64,000 bases of DNA, from assembly GCA_948470475.1 (NCBI GenBank), contig OX419346.1, forward strand, positions 7,119,184 to 7,183,183, read 5' to 3'. A program made the translations under genes and the position numbers. Numbering within the stretch: the stretch's first letter is position 1; each line of letters opens with the position of its first letter. Source of the stretch: Galaxea fascicularis. Lineage: Eukaryota > Cnidaria > Anthozoa > Scleractinia > Euphylliidae. Below the pieces are notes generated by a model. That model saw only the letters and a list, made by a program, of their open reading frames with translations. It ran no database searches and was not told where the DNA came from. Shown piece after piece: positions 32,316 through 44,490 of the stretch.

Positions 32316-35060
32316 GCATGCGATATTGCACGACACGATGGGCGTACCTTTACTCAAATGTACTTTCAGTTCCTTTTGAAAACACTTTAAAGATGCTTGC
32401 CTTGTATCAATGAGTAGCCGATAAAGACTGACCACGATTTCCAACATTTTGAGTGATATTTTTCTTTCAACAGATAATTAGCCTATTATAAATCTCATGT
32501 GGCTTCTAATTTTGCGGCAATTTGTATAATTCTGATTAGAGGGCTTTACAAGTATAAAATCTTAAAAAAGTCGTCGAAGGTCATTGTAGCCTGAATCTGG
32601 TCTTTACAGTTCATGAAAATAGTTTCAGTACAAACATATTAAAAAAAAAAAAAATTTCGCTGTCAAAATCCTGCATCTCTGGCGGAGTTATAGGGTTTCA
32701 AGGTCCGCCAAACATCCCAAACACTAGCTGTGTTTTCCCCCTTCCCCCCTCCCTCCTCAACTACGATGACGTTAAATACCGCGAATAGGTCTATTAAGAT
32801 GCAAGTTCAGAGAAGCGCAGAAGTATCAAAGAATGGGAGCAGTATCTTGTATTGATTAGGAAAACATTACCAAGCTAATTACGTCAAGGGCTTTGCAGTT
32901 TTGGGGTCGATATCAACATAATGAAGTCTATGGTTTCACAACTGGACTAAATCTGTTATAAGTAACCTCCAAATAAACGGTTACAAATTGCACTGCAGAC
33001 TCCCTCATTTTAACTAGCACTTTCATTCCAGAAAAATTGTACTAAAAACATGACACAACAACGAGTTATTTTACACGAACGTTTAGCACTGCAAACGCAA
33101 AGGTCCTTAGAGTAGTCTTTACGCCTGTAGTCTGGTCCTTAGAGTAGTCTGTACTCCCTTATAAGGGCTATATAGGTATGTGCGGTGCCAAAGGATATGT
33201 TTTTTTAGCCCTTTTGGCCTAAAATAAGGTGTCAATTTTGACCATTTTGGTCTGAAATAGAGTATGGTTTGTGCACTCTAGTCTTGAATTGCCGGAACAT
33301 TATGTAACCTCCTTGTAAGGTGGAATTTTAAGCTCGAAACTTTGTACAGTTTATAAGGCAGGTCTAAGATAGGGTAGGGAAAATCACTGATTTTGGTCTA
33401 AAATGAGGTAAGGGTTTCAGTAAGCGCGCCACACACCCACCCCAATTTTTCTGAACCCCCCCCCCCCCCCCCCGCGCGCCTCCCCTTTCCCGGGTGTTTG
33501 CTTTTCTTGCGCTGAAGCCACACTTAATGACGGTTTCTTTATCTGGTCTTGAGGGGACTACATCGCAGTTTAGTGGTCTAAATTACAAAAACAGCGAGTG
33601 TGACCATACAGTATTGCGGCTAGTTTAATTTTCAGTAGTTAATTTATCTTTTTAAGAGTTTTCCAAAAATCTTTTTTTTTTTTAATTTTATTCACATAAA
33701 GGAAATCCTAGGTGGAAAATTTACTGAGACGTAATGAACACTGATTGAAAAACAACTTGAATAACTTGAATATTCTACCTGGATAACGTCTGTAAAAGTA
33801 ATGAGATGCAGCTAGTGTATCAGTCTCACAACAATGCAAATTAGTCCCTGTACTTTGACCGGCTAACGCCTTTTACTCATTAAACATCTTGGCAATTTTA
33901 ACTTGGATCTGTTATTTCCCCGACATTGCTACGTATTGGCAAAGATATTTCAACTCGAAAGCCAGTCAGCATTCAGTGGGACTAGCCATCTATTGGTATT
34001 GGTTTCAAGTCTGTTGCTCAAAATGGCGTGGTGTTAACTGATTGGATCGTTAAAGACATGATAGCATTTGCTCGCGTGTCTAGAGTGAACCTTTATCGGA
34101 AATATATACATTAAATATGGCGATATAATTGATATGAAATTTTCCAGATATAAGCGATTGATGATGCAATACGGGTTACTTATTTCCGAAAACGTTTAAA
34201 GACCTGGATTTAGTATTGACATATCATGGAATTTAAGATCTTAGCCTTCCCTAAGCCGGGATAAACAGCACTTCATAAAAGTTATGCTCCAAATATTTTC
34301 GTGAGGTACACCTTAGCATTCTTTTAAGAACTTTAGACTTCCGTGTACGTCATCAAAAAACCTTACAGCAGGGAAGTACTGCATAGTTATCTCGCCTCAT
34401 TTCAAATATGATCCCATTCGAAACATGGCAATGTAATTCAGACAAATTACAGTGTAAATAAGGCTCAAGTACCTCAGCTGCACAATTAGGTTTTCCAAGC
34501 GCGATGTATGTCTGCCCAATGTAACAGATTTCTTCCTGAAGTGATGAGCACTTGAGAAGAATATGACCTTCCTTCAAGAGCATCCAGAAAAAGCCCCTTT
34601 TCCATCAACGAAACGCCCTCACCCCACACAGCCGATGTTTCTGCCACAGACATGTCTACTATTTTGAGATGAGTTGGCTGATTTTCGGTTCAATAGCCCG
34701 TGGTACCCGGAAAAATTAAGAGCGTAACAGGCAAGGTGCGCTTATTTATCATGCAAGCGACTAGCGGAAAATCAATTGTGAATTGCTGACACATCGATAC
34801 AAAAATAGATGGGGATTTTTTAATATTTAAAAGCTATCATACGAAGCGTGTCTAGAACACAGTGAAGGGTTTGAGCGCCTTGTCTGAAGCAATTTCATGG
34901 AGTCACTGCAGGAAACTGATGTATTTGAAGTGATGACCACATTGGCGGATTTTCTGCTAAACTCGCTTTACCATTACTGAAACATGCACAAGAATTCATA
35001 GTTTTAATGCCGGCGAAGGTGCCGAAATCGATCATAAGTGGCTCAAATTTACGAAGTCTG
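32316..35060. repeat. Diverged copy of the gene-A 5' flank
   Basis: Blocks match 15,780-18,130 in order: GCATGCGATATT at 32,318; CAATTACGTCAA-like at 32,877; TTCTTTATCTGGTCTT at 33,535; TTGCTGACAC-like at 34,783; GCGAAGGTGCC at 34,993. Divergence is far greater than between the two units, so this is an older duplicate. It holds a relic exon at 34,473-34,662 and a run of C at about 33,459-33,473. Confidence 0.7.
34473..34662 (-). pseudogene. Relic first exon of a further p67phox-like gene
   Basis: Reads DMSVAETSAVWGEGVSLMEK and then GQTYIALGK after a frameshift, matching exon 1 of A1 and B1 (DMSVIETSAIWNDGASLAES, GQMYFALRK). The initiator is ATA at 34,660-34,662 where A1 has ATG, although the next Met remains. 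A GAG|GTACTT donor survives at the 3' end. No other exons of this copy were recognised, so it marks a third, mostly deleted gene of the array. Confidence 0.7.
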
Positions 35061-35218
35061 TATAGGGCCAACGGAACTAATAATAATCACAGCTGCGAGA
35101 TCCTTCATTTGATTTCATTTCCGCATTTCGTATCAGTATGATCTATTTGATATACATCATTCCCATTCATCTCTTTCTCGGGCACATATGAACTTACAAT
35201 TGACCTGCTCCCAACGAC

Positions 35219-35365
35219 AGTGGCTTCATAGCTCAGTTGGTTAGAGCTCGCACCGGTATCGCGAGATCACGTGTTCAATCCTCGTTGAAATCCGGATTTT
35301 TTTTTTTCAGGCTTCTTTAAGCAATTGCATAAATTGCGTTCACAACTGCGAGGACCATTCTTCAT
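35219..35365 (+). mobile_element. tRNA-derived SINE
   Basis: TAGCTCAGTTGGTTAGAGC (A box) and GTGTTCAATCC (B box), spaced as in a tRNA, are followed by a poly-T stretch and the tail GCTTCTTTAAGCAATTGC. I recall this tail as common in coral genomes. The tRNA stems are imperfect. Confidence 0.65.
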
Positions 35366-37700
35366 TTGAAGATAAAATAGTTTGGTTGCTAGTTTCAGCA
35401 AGAATTCAATGAAATTACACCAAAGTTTGGATGTTGCCTCCGTAAACCGCGAATAGCATAATGTGTAAAACAAATCTGTTGCTATCTAATACGGAAAACT
35501 AGAAAATGGCCCCACTTCTAGTTCAGACATGTAAATACACATGTCTGACTATTTTAGTGATTGTCATCCCCGACATATATAAGAAGAACACGAACAGTCT
35601 CTAGCTGTTCACGGCTTCAGTATACTTGTTGAAGTTTAATCAAAACTGTTACACTGTAACAAGTTAAATATCATGAATATTGTTAACGTTTTTTAGGCGT
35701 AATACCCTGGAATTACCATTTTGCAGGAACCATTTGCAAAGCCATCAGCCTTTTCTCTAGGCGTTTTTGGCAAGCAATGAAAGGCAACCCCGGCAGTTGC
35801 TTCCAATACCGAGTTTACCTGGGCTGCCACGTAAATGCTGCGTGTTCTCGGACGTAAACTTGGGTCAGCACATTCATTTGGTTACTAAAGCGCCCGAGTG
35901 CAATCGTAGATGCACCACAGGTTTTCGATATTCTTTGCGGAGAATTCTCGTTTAGACATCGAATAATTTCTCAGAATGTTTGGTGTAAGTGATAGTTGAC
36001 GCAATAAGTATTTGCGAGCATTTGCCTCTAAAAGTATCAATAGGTTAACACACTTTCTTGTTAAGTCTACGTGCGTTTGAACATGACTTGTTGAGTGCTC
36101 AGTTCACCTCAAAATGTTTACGCAAGCAGCTTACTCGTCTACTCTTAGTTACGCTCGTAAAGCCAGTTAAAACTGGCATTCATAGGAAGAATGAATTAGT
36201 CGTCAAGGGATAAATGGCGTGATCTCTTACGCAAACGCGAGGGTCAGTACCAAACAGCGCAATTTGGTACTGACCTGCCTCTATTTAGGATTGAAGATTG
36301 CTAACTTTTGAGTAGGTGATGAGACATATATAAATTTCTTATTTTAATCGAATTTGAGTAAAGTCATCTTCACATTTCGTTTGTTTTGTTTCGAATATGT
36401 GTCACCGATTGTGCGCTAAAATAGTCAACCGGAAACAAAAACGCTGTTGAAAACCCTTTGATACCCAGGGGAGGAGTGGTATTGTTCACGTCAGTTACAC
36501 GAGTTGCTTTGTTAACGAAACCTCTTCACACTGCTTGCTTTTAGTACATGTCATCCATTCGTTTTCGGGTCAGGAGTGTTGTGAGGGTACACTCACTGAA
36601 GTTTGTAAAGTTTGATGTCTGTTTGACTCAAGCAATCGGAAAAAAATGCTTCATAAACTTATAACTTTTGGTCCCATTGTGACTTACTGCCAACCAGACC
36701 AATATAGTTCGCCCCCTGATGTTTGTATGGTCCTGCATAATTTGATATTGCCGTGCCTCGTACAGATCTTTACCTTGGACTGCTAGTAGTCGTCTTTTGT
36801 CTAAAATCCGTTGTTCTTATCCCAGCGCGCACGTTCGCAAAACAACGTGGTTTATAAAAAAGGAATTGGGGCGAGACGAGAAAAAAAGGACTGCCCAGCA
36901 ACAGAGTAGATGATTGGTCAATTCACAGCTCTTGAAAGATAAGAGCAAGCGATAAAAGTAGTCACAAATTCGCGGCCAACTTTTCTCGTCCCACGTTTTT
37001 TTTTTTTACTGAACTTAAGAGAAATTTTGTATTTTCCGATCCCTGCTATACAGTCCATGGGTACTTAAATATTTGACCCTAACTGGGGTGTAACTGTGGA
37101 GGAACACTTTTCAGACGGCGGAAAACAAATCAGGGCAAACCGATGACACAATCATTAGCACCTATTTTTGTTTGGAAAAAATATTCTTTAATCTTACAAA
37201 AAATATCACTTCAGCAACTTCGATTCATTGCATCAGAAGCTGGTAAACAAAAACACGGTTTACAGGGGTACAGAAGAAAAGCAAACGAAATCGTGACGAT
37301 TCAAAAGCTGGTTTGGACGACAAAGCAGCCTTTGAATTGTCACGATTTTTCTGCCTTCAACTTAATCATGACTCGTGTACTGGGATTAAACGTTTGCTTC
37401 TTTGGAAGAAATTGTGACAGAAACAGCTCATTGCAAAAGATGACGAGAATAACAAGGAAGTCAGTGGATTCATTAACTGCCAAAAAATCAAAACATTACT
37501 GTCATCAAAAGAAACCCATTTCAGTAATGGCAGGGAGATTCATGGATTTATCTTACGAGTGAAAAGTGTGTGAATGAATCCCTGGTGGGGCCAAACCACC
37601 CCTCAAATGGGTCATGAAATTCATGGGTTTTTTGCATAATTTGCAATGACTTTGTTAGTGTTCATCATATACCTACCAAACGTGGCACGTAGGCATCAGA
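35366..37700. other. No gene recognised
   Basis: Contains a small hairpin at about 35,523-35,549 (TCAGACATGT and complement). A 139-aa plus-strand frame at 37,143-37,562 is basic and Cys/His-poor, has no motif I recognise and is not called. Confidence 0.45.
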
Positions 37701-37749
37701 CAATATGCGAATTATTTTGACATCAGTTTTGACAGGAAATATCTAATTA

Positions 37750-38480
37750 TGACGTCATAATTGATGACGTCATATCATGGTCTTGATTCCAATTTTTTAA
37801 AATCAAAATGATTTTTCCTGCATACGAAGAAACGCATCTAGACGAGTTAAATACCGCAAACCGTTTGTCCATACCTCAAAAACTAGCTGAGATATAACTT
37901 TTCAAAGTTTGAGATGAGTTTGCCCAGAAAAGAGGTGACCCCCCTTGTAAAATATTTTCAAATTATAGGTGTTTTTAGGTACAACCATTCTTCGTTATGT
38001 TGCAGATTGGTTTTGCTTCATGACAAGAACAAATAACATACGAAAGAACATAATAAAATATTTTTCTATCACTGATACTGCAACGAAACTGCTTTTGTGA
38101 CGTCATAAAATGTGACGTCATCAATATTTTCATCACTTATTTTGTTGTTCTAAAGTGGAAAACGAAAATTCCAAAATCATACGATTTTTGGAAACACTGA
38201 ACTCTCTATTTCAGCAAAATATCAGCTTCCTTGTACAAAAACTGGAAAAAAATATCAAGCTAAGGGGTTTGATTTTTAAAGAAAAGTATGGTCGGCTTGG
38301 TTTCCGGGGGGTCAGTATTTTTTCTTCAAACTGCCATAACTCGAGCACCTTTTGAGGTAAGAAGGAATGGTTTTCAGTGTTGAACTCCTCTTGTCAAGTT
38401 CTTTCAAACAGCACATCTTTTTGCCTGAAAAAAGAAACTTGATATCAAGGATATGTATAACGTCATCATTTGTGACGTCA
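37750..38480. repeat. Three paired TGACGTCA palindromes, each pair 15 bp apart
   Basis: TGACGTCA occurs at 37,750, 37,765, 38,098, 38,113 and 38,473, with TAACGTCA at 38,458. Each doublet has a 7-bp spacer. Doublets are 348 and 360 bp apart, suggesting an old tandem repeat of about 355 bp. TGACGTCA is the consensus of CREB/ATF sites, but here it may simply be part of a repeat. Confidence 0.75.
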
Positions 38481-39210
38481 TCACTTGAGATTTTGTGTTG
38501 GTTATCATGTCAAAATGATTGGGACAACAACCCAAGCATATATGCCAAGTCTGGTGAAGAAATGGGCAAAAGACCCAGTCTTAATGACCCATTTTAGGGC
38601 CATTTGGCCCCACTGTGATCTCTCTGCTTTATGGAAGCAGAACTAAAATTAAACAAATTATCAATTCTGCTTTTCTACAACAGAAACATTCTGCTCTAAA
38701 TAATGCTGAATTCACAGTTGTCAACAAATTCAAAACTTGGTGAAGCCCAAATGGCATCTTACTCTGTGCCACATGAAAAGTTAAAGCTTCTTTACATTCT
38801 TATATTGAAATAACTTCCGAAGAACATTTTACTAAGTCTATTTTTCAACTGAAAAATAACCATTTTACAGGAAATTTCCGGTGCAAATTTTAAATTTTCT
38901 AGATTTGGAAGTGCGTCGCTTTCTAAATTTGGACATTCTATTATTTTTACGTTTTTAATATTTCTTGAAGTGCCCATGTCACCAATTTAATCTTTTTTTT
39001 TTTTCAAAATTCCACATTAAAAAAGGAACTTCTGCGATTTTTTATTTATTTAAACAAAACACGATTTTTTATTACGATTATTACGCTGATCGAGAAAGTA
39101 CGGGCTCATCAATGACGGCATGTGACGTAGTTTCAGGAACGCTTGTTGCCGTGTCTCCCTTGTTTAGAGGTTATCGAAGTTGTTTTCATCGAATACGAAC
39201 CGACTAAGTA

Positions 39211-39432
39211 ATGTCCTCTATAGAGAGTGCTTCCGAAACAGAAAGTCACCGATATAGTAGCGGAAACGAAGAATATCAAATCGAAGTTGAAGCGATTGAT
39301 TGTGTTTTGGAACTAGACAAGTCGCCAACAAGAGCTAATTCGCTAGAACCTTATGCGGATGAACCCTTAGCGGATGAAGAGTGGCTTGCAAACTATAAGA
39401 AAGAAACGGAGGAAAAAGATCAATCTCTGTAA
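39211..39432 (+). CDS. Small acidic ORF, unit-2 copy
   Basis: Same 73-aa product as the ORF at 716-937, with no amino-acid change. The flanks are also duplicated until the units diverge after about 39,655. Function unknown; see the unit-1 copy for the tentative resemblance. Confidence 0.35.
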   Translation: MSSIESASETESHRYSSGNEEYQIEVEAIDCVLELDKSPTRANSLEPYADEPLADEEWLANYKKETEEKDQSL

Positions 39433-39534
39433 CAGCGTTGATCGAAGGGTACACACAAATCCCAACTTCGTCAGTCTTCAATGATCAATGATCGTTTCGT
39501 TTTTTCGCTGTGGCTATGTGGCCGGTAACCGGCC

Positions 39535-39784
39535 AAGGCGTTAAAAACACCAAATGACCGGCAGTCCGATATTTTTCTAAAACTTGTCAAATAAAAGAAT
39601 CCTGGCTAACCCAAACCATCGTATGTCGATTAGGAAAAAGTCAAGCGATCCTGAAATGACTTTTAGATCTCAAGTCCAGCGCTTGCCTTATGCTGGGCTT
39701 ATTGGGCGAACCGTAATTCGTGACTCTTAGATTTTTTTTCAAGGTGTTAAAAACACTAAATGACCGGCAGTCCGATATTTTTCT
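39535..39784 (+). repeat. Direct repeat pair AAATGACCGGCAGTCCGATA
   Basis: The segments 39,535-39,581 and 39,740-39,784 are near-identical (GTTAAAAACACNAAATGACC onward), about 203 bp apart. Unit 1 has only the first, because it lost the following sequence up to the fold-back core. Confidence 0.75.
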
Positions 39785-39788
39785 CTTC

Positions 39789-39943
39789 ATCAGAACGTCG
39801 ATATGATAGCTTGAAGTTTGTCAGCTTGAACACATCCCTTCCTTTGAAAACTGGTGGGAAATCTCCACGAGTTCGAGCTATTAAAGTCTGCTACTTTTGG
39901 AGCTAGAATTACTCTTCAGCGCTATCATATCGACGTTCTGAAC
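39789..39943. repeat. Short inverted-repeat element, arms CAGAACGTCGATATGATAGC
   Basis: A 20-bp arm at 39,789-39,809 is complementary to 39,923-39,943. It adjoins an antisense Penelope RT fragment (about 39,940-40,064). Probably a MITE, present only in unit 2. Confidence 0.65.
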
Positions 39944-40064
39944 AGAAAGTGAGTTTCAGCAGTGGCAAATGTAAAATGTAAAACGACGTTTGAGATCAGA
40001 GGGGATAAGTTGTTAATTTCCTGAACAAACGTGCAAGTGTCAGTGGCATTGTAATCATTGGGAA

Positions 40065-40450
40065 TAGAGTACTAAAGTGATGACGTCATAAAAATGAAAT
40101 TTCTGAAATTATGGGATTTGTCAGGATATTCTGAAAGAACAATGTCCAAGAGGCCTACTTGCCAAAAATGAGCATTTGGGGACAAATTGTCTCTGAGATC
40201 GTAGCCCAGTTATGCTTACAAAATTCCATACAAACCCTTCTAAATTTTTTTTTGGGTCGACCCAAAACAAATTTAGAAGGGTTTGTATGGAATTTCGTAA
40301 GCACAACTGGGCTACGATCTCAGAGACAGTTTGTCCCCAAATGCTCATTTTTGGCAAGTAGGCCTCTTAGACATTGTTCTTTCAGAATATGCTGACAAAT
40401 CCCATAATTTCAGAAATTTCATTTATGTGACGTCACACTTTAGTACTCTA
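40065..40450. mobile_element. 386-bp palindromic fold-back element, intact copy
   Basis: Nearly perfect inverted repeats of about 190 bp meet at GGGTCGACCC (40,254-40,263). The outer ends are TAGAGTACTAAAGTG and its complement. Antisense Penelope RT sequence flanks both sides (39,940-40,064 and 40,451-40,570), so the element inserted into a Penelope copy, with TA as probable target. Overlapping frames on both strands here translate almost identically because of the symmetry, and are not genes. Confidence 0.85.
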
Positions 40451-40859
40451 CATGTGGTTCAAGGAGATTGCACAAAAGCTTAGCTAAATTGGATGTGGGA
40501 TCGCATAATTTATGCATTTTGGGCAAACCGTATATTCTGGCCGGTTGGGACCCGCTGGGGTAGATGCTGTCATACAAGGAAACCATCACGAATCTCTCTG
40601 GTCACAACCTCACCCCAGATCAATTGGAAGCACTCACGTTTGGTCTAAACACACTCGATTTATCCTCCGACTATAGGCAAGACCTATATTTTTGCTTGCT
40701 TCGAACTGATTAGCCACACGATGAAAAGGCATCTTATTGACACGTCAAACACCAGCAAAATAGTTGCAGATCTTTCTCACCTTGCTCACTGCTATATACG
40801 TATCCTCGTATAGACCTACCACTGCAGTCATCTTAAAACTTACTGATAGTCATCTTAAA

Positions 40860-42184
40860 ACCCGATAAAGGGAACGGTATTGTAATCCTTGATAGAACTA
40901 CATATGACAATGGTTTATTAAGTATAATCAACGATTCCTCCAAGTTTAAACTTATCAGTAAAGACCCTACAATTACTCGTGAAAGTAGGCTTCAACGGTT
41001 TCTCAGGGATCTGAAAAAACAAGGTCAATTGGGGAATGATTTATATGACAGGATCTATCCCAGCGGGTCCCAACCGGCCAGAATATACGGTTTGCCCAAA
41101 ATGCATAAATTACGCGCTCCTACATCCACACCCCCTTTCCGCCCCATAGTTTCATCTATTGGCACATATAACTACAATTTAGCTAAGCTTTTGTGCAATT
41201 TTCTTTTAACCACATATTCCCAATGATTACAATGCCACTGACCTTTCACGTTTGTTCAGGAAATTAACAACTTACCCATGTTTGGCAAATTTCTCATTTC
41301 CTTTCATGTGGAGAGCTTGTTTACCAACATCCCTCTCGAGGAATGTATTGACCTGACAGTTAAATACATCTGCGCGGGAAATCCTGACCTCAAGCTTACC
41401 CCCTCTGATCTCAAACGTCTTTTTACAGTTGCCACTGCTGAAACTCACTTTCTGTTCAAAGGTTCCTTTTATGACCAGATTGATGGGGTTGCCATGGGTT
41501 CACCCCTAGCCCCTGCCCTCGCCAATCTCTTTATGGGCCACCATGAAAAGATTTGGTTAGAGCAATATCTAGGTCCTGAGGTTCTATTTATCGTCGTTAT
41601 GTGGATGATACGTTTTGTTTATTCCGTTCAGAACAGGATGCCATTGCATATTTCGGCTATATCAATAGTCAACATCCCAACATACGTTTCACGATGGAGA
41701 AAGAAATTGATCATGTTTTGCCCTTTTTGGATGTCTTAATCGACAATACCCACCGTAGTTCCGCCGTCACTAGTACCTTCCGTAAGAATACCTTCACGGG
41801 TATGCTCACCAATTACTTCAGTTTCACACTTCTGTCATACAAAATTGGTCTTATCAGGACATTAAATGATAGGGTTTTTAAAATGAACAATACTTGGTTG
41901 GGCTTCCACAAGGACATTACGAAATTAGTGTTCATTTTGCGCAAGAATCTTTTCCCCGTTCACCTCATCGATAAATGCGTCTATCGGTATTTAAACACAG
42001 CCATTGACCGATACGGCTCCACTCAAACACCTCCTTCCTCCAATGTCATTTCACAGGGTTAACAATACTTTTATAAGTTACCTTATTTAGGCCGTTTTTC
42101 CACTGTGGCTCAAAGCAAAATACGTCGCCTTGTTAATCGTTATTGTAATGATCTTGACATCAAACTGGTGTTTACCACGTTTAA
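40860..42184 (+). pseudogene. Penelope-like reverse transcriptase, copy 2, frameshifted
   Basis: Same ordered motifs as in unit 1 (LKPDKGNG, YGLPKMHK, HVESLFTNIPL, GVAMGSPLAPALANLFM, YVDDTFCLF) and the same inactivating lesions. It differs from copy 1 by a few substitutions (for example CEGNP to CAGNP) and one small indel. Confidence 0.87.
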
Positions 42185-42187
42185 ATA

Positions 42188-42338
42188 GGCGGCCATATTC
42201 GTATTCTCGGTATTGAACTGGATCTAGCATGAAGTAGAGGCTCTTGCGGGAGAATCTTTTCATATGTAAATGTATTCCCCAGCAAGAGCCTCCACTTCAT
42301 GCTAGATCCAGTTCAATACCGAGAATACGAATATGGCC
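42188..42338. mobile_element. 151-bp fold-back MITE, unit-2 copy
   Basis: Same TA-flanked element as at 5,892-6,042, inserted between the RT and endonuclease regions. Its presence in both units dates it before the duplication. Confidence 0.8.
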
Positions 42339-42688
42339 TATTAAGAAATCTTTTCTCGGTGAAGGATTCTGTCCCTAGAGAACTCCGTTCAAGTGTGATT
42401 TACAAATTTACTTGTGCTTGCTGTAATGCTTGCTCTTTCGGCAAAACTGGTTGTCATTTTTCCACACGTGTCCGTGAACATCTCTCTTCAGACAAGTCCT
42501 CACACATTTTCAAACACTTACTAAGTTCAGAACGTTGCCGTCAATCTTGCTCTACAGATTGTTTCGAAATTCTTGATCCCGCCCCTACTAGATTTCAACT
42601 CAAACTTAAGGAGGCTATGCATATAAATTGGGAAAAGCCTAAGTTAAACCAACAAGTTCATCACGTCAACCTGACACTTACGCTTTAG
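42339..42688 (+). pseudogene. Penelope-like GIY-YIG-type endonuclease fragment, copy 2
   Basis: As in unit 1, but with IYKFTCACC and SFGKTG where unit 1 has IYNFTCACC and SFGETG. Ends with TAG at about 42,688. Confidence 0.75.
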
Positions 42689-42800
42689 GCTTTATGTTTT
42701 TTCACACTTTGTAACTCACTCAAATATTTTTGTCACTTTATCTTAATTAATTATGTATGTTTTGCCTAGTTGTTATAAAGTCCAACAGTTTTTCAAATAT

Positions 42801-42867
42801 TGTGTAACTGACGATGATGTAGGCAACATCGAAACATGTCTTTAAAAAAAAAAAACATGTCGTAATC
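42801..42867 (+). ncRNA. Hammerhead-ribozyme-like motif, copy 2
   Basis: CTGACGA, stem GATGT/ACATC, GAAAC and the CATGT/ACATG pairing as in unit 1. The cleavage triplet here is GTC, the canonical form. Stem I is weak and a U bulges before stem II. Confidence 0.52.
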
Positions 42868-43029
42868 TTCTTAAAAATCATAATTTCCATGTAATTTCAT
42901 GTTTGACAGCGTTAAGATGAAGATCAAGGCTGGGAGACAATTTCTGATATCTATATTATCCTGCATGTCTGGGCATATATTCTAATCGGCCTAATTAGAA
43001 TGATCAGGAATTCCTTCTTTTCTCGACAG

Positions 43030-43616
43030 AAGTTCACCCACCTCGTGATCTAGTTGCTCAGGAAAGATCACGAGCACGAACTGAGAAAAATAAGCCTCCT
43101 GAACCAATAGTGAGGAGAACCTTCACAGACCATGCGCCAGCACAGAGAGGTCGGCCTCCCTTGCGGAGAACTGAGTCCGAGCCAAGCAAATCAGATAACG
43201 ACCACGTGATTCTAAGAGAAGAAAGAAGGACAACCTCATATCGATGCCGAGGCTATGGATACAAACAACAAACCCGAACAACACCACGTTTCGACCCAGC
43301 GGATGATTTTACGTGGAGATGTAATCAGTGTTTTTTTCGTGAACAACTTGAAGTCCATCAGTGTAATGGGATTGGCAGCGGAAAAAAATTGACTTGCACT
43401 CAATGCAGCCAATCTTTTTCTCATCCAAACGAGTACCGCACTCACATGGAAACACACGTCAATGAAAGGCCTTTCAGATGTGGTTACTGCGCAAGCGCCT
43501 TTGCGAGTGCAGCCTCGTTGAACCAGCACGTTCGAGTTCATATGAATGAGGGAGGTCTGGGTACTCTGAAGCCTTCACCCAGACATGACAGAGTGAGCCA
43601 AGAATTTCATTTTTGA
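43030..43616 (+). CDS. C2H2 zinc-finger protein, terminal coding exon, unit-2 copy
   Basis: Open from a CAG acceptor (43,027-43,029) to TGA at 43,614-43,616, with the same architecture as the unit-1 exon: basic tail, partial finger, two C2H2 fingers. Two amino-acid differences from unit 1 are visible (Pro to Arg before FDPADD; Lys to Gln inside the first CNxC). Both copies are open, so neither looks decayed at this exon. Confidence 0.72.
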
Positions 43617-44490
43617 AATTGTAGTGCACTTGCCATCAGTGGGCTTATCTGTAGTCTGTGTGTAATTAAATATCATTTGTTTCGTTGTCTTAGCTGCTTT
43701 TACCGCTGACGTTTTAGGCGACTAACAATGATTGGAAGTCTATACCCAGTTGTTGTAAGACCGACTAAGGCTAATATGCAATTAAAGGATAACAGAAGTT
43801 TTCAAATTGCCATTTGAAAACGCTTGTGAAGTTAACTTTAAACTTTCATAACGACGATTACTAGCCAAAAGGACGACTTTTTTTTCTGTTTGTTTGTATT
43901 AGTCGTGGTTTTTGTTTTTTTTGTTTTTTTGTTTTTTTTTTTCAAGTTTTTAATAAGCTTGCTTGACTTGTTTTCCACTCTAGACTAGGATTAAAAGTAC
44001 TTTAAACAACTGGGTCCTGGTCAGCATCGGTGCTCTTGTACAAGCGTACGACGTTGCATGCGTACATACCTCTAGCGCGCGTTTCTTGTTTTCAAAAAGC
44101 ACGCTGCAAGAGTCAGAAATACATTGGGCTAGTTTGCCACAAAAGATAGCACCAGCGGAATAAAGCCGCCTTGAAAAATACTTCTCAGGCCTGGAATGCC
44201 GTTTCCGGAGTGAGAAAGCACACCAGCCTGGCCTCAACAAGAAGAGAATTCAAACTATAGCGAAGGATCGCTAAACTGATGTAGTTTCAAATTATGTTCC
44301 ATTTAGATAGCCCCATAAATAACATACCGGGACACATTCAAGGAAGACGTTTCAATTCGCTGTTCATGTAAGAATCGACGTTATTCACACGATGCATTTC
44401 TCTCTATCAAATTCGTTTTATTCTTGAATGAAACACGTTGATCAATCGTGATATGCAAATAAGCTTAATTGTTTTTAATCATAGCGAAGT

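Larger units (their letters stand above)
40451..42900 (+). mobile_element. Penelope-like retroelement, copy 2, degenerate
   Basis: Unit-2 copy of 4,197-6,592, with the same antisense 5' piece, RT, MITE, GIY-YIG-type region and tail. Near 41,054 it keeps about 12 bp (SGSQPARIYG region) that unit 1 has lost. The motif A Asp-to-His change and the frameshift before YVDD are shared. An extra frameshift-like change lies near 41,200 (NFLLTTYSQ). Confidence 0.85.

Noticed and set aside
35219..35300. tRNA gene
   Set aside because: A and B boxes are present, but the stems are imperfect and a SINE-type tail follows; the same applies to 21,446-21,520.
40121..40395. Two overlapping 78-aa frames with almost the same protein on opposite strands
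   Set aside because: Both arise from the symmetry of the 386-bp palindrome.
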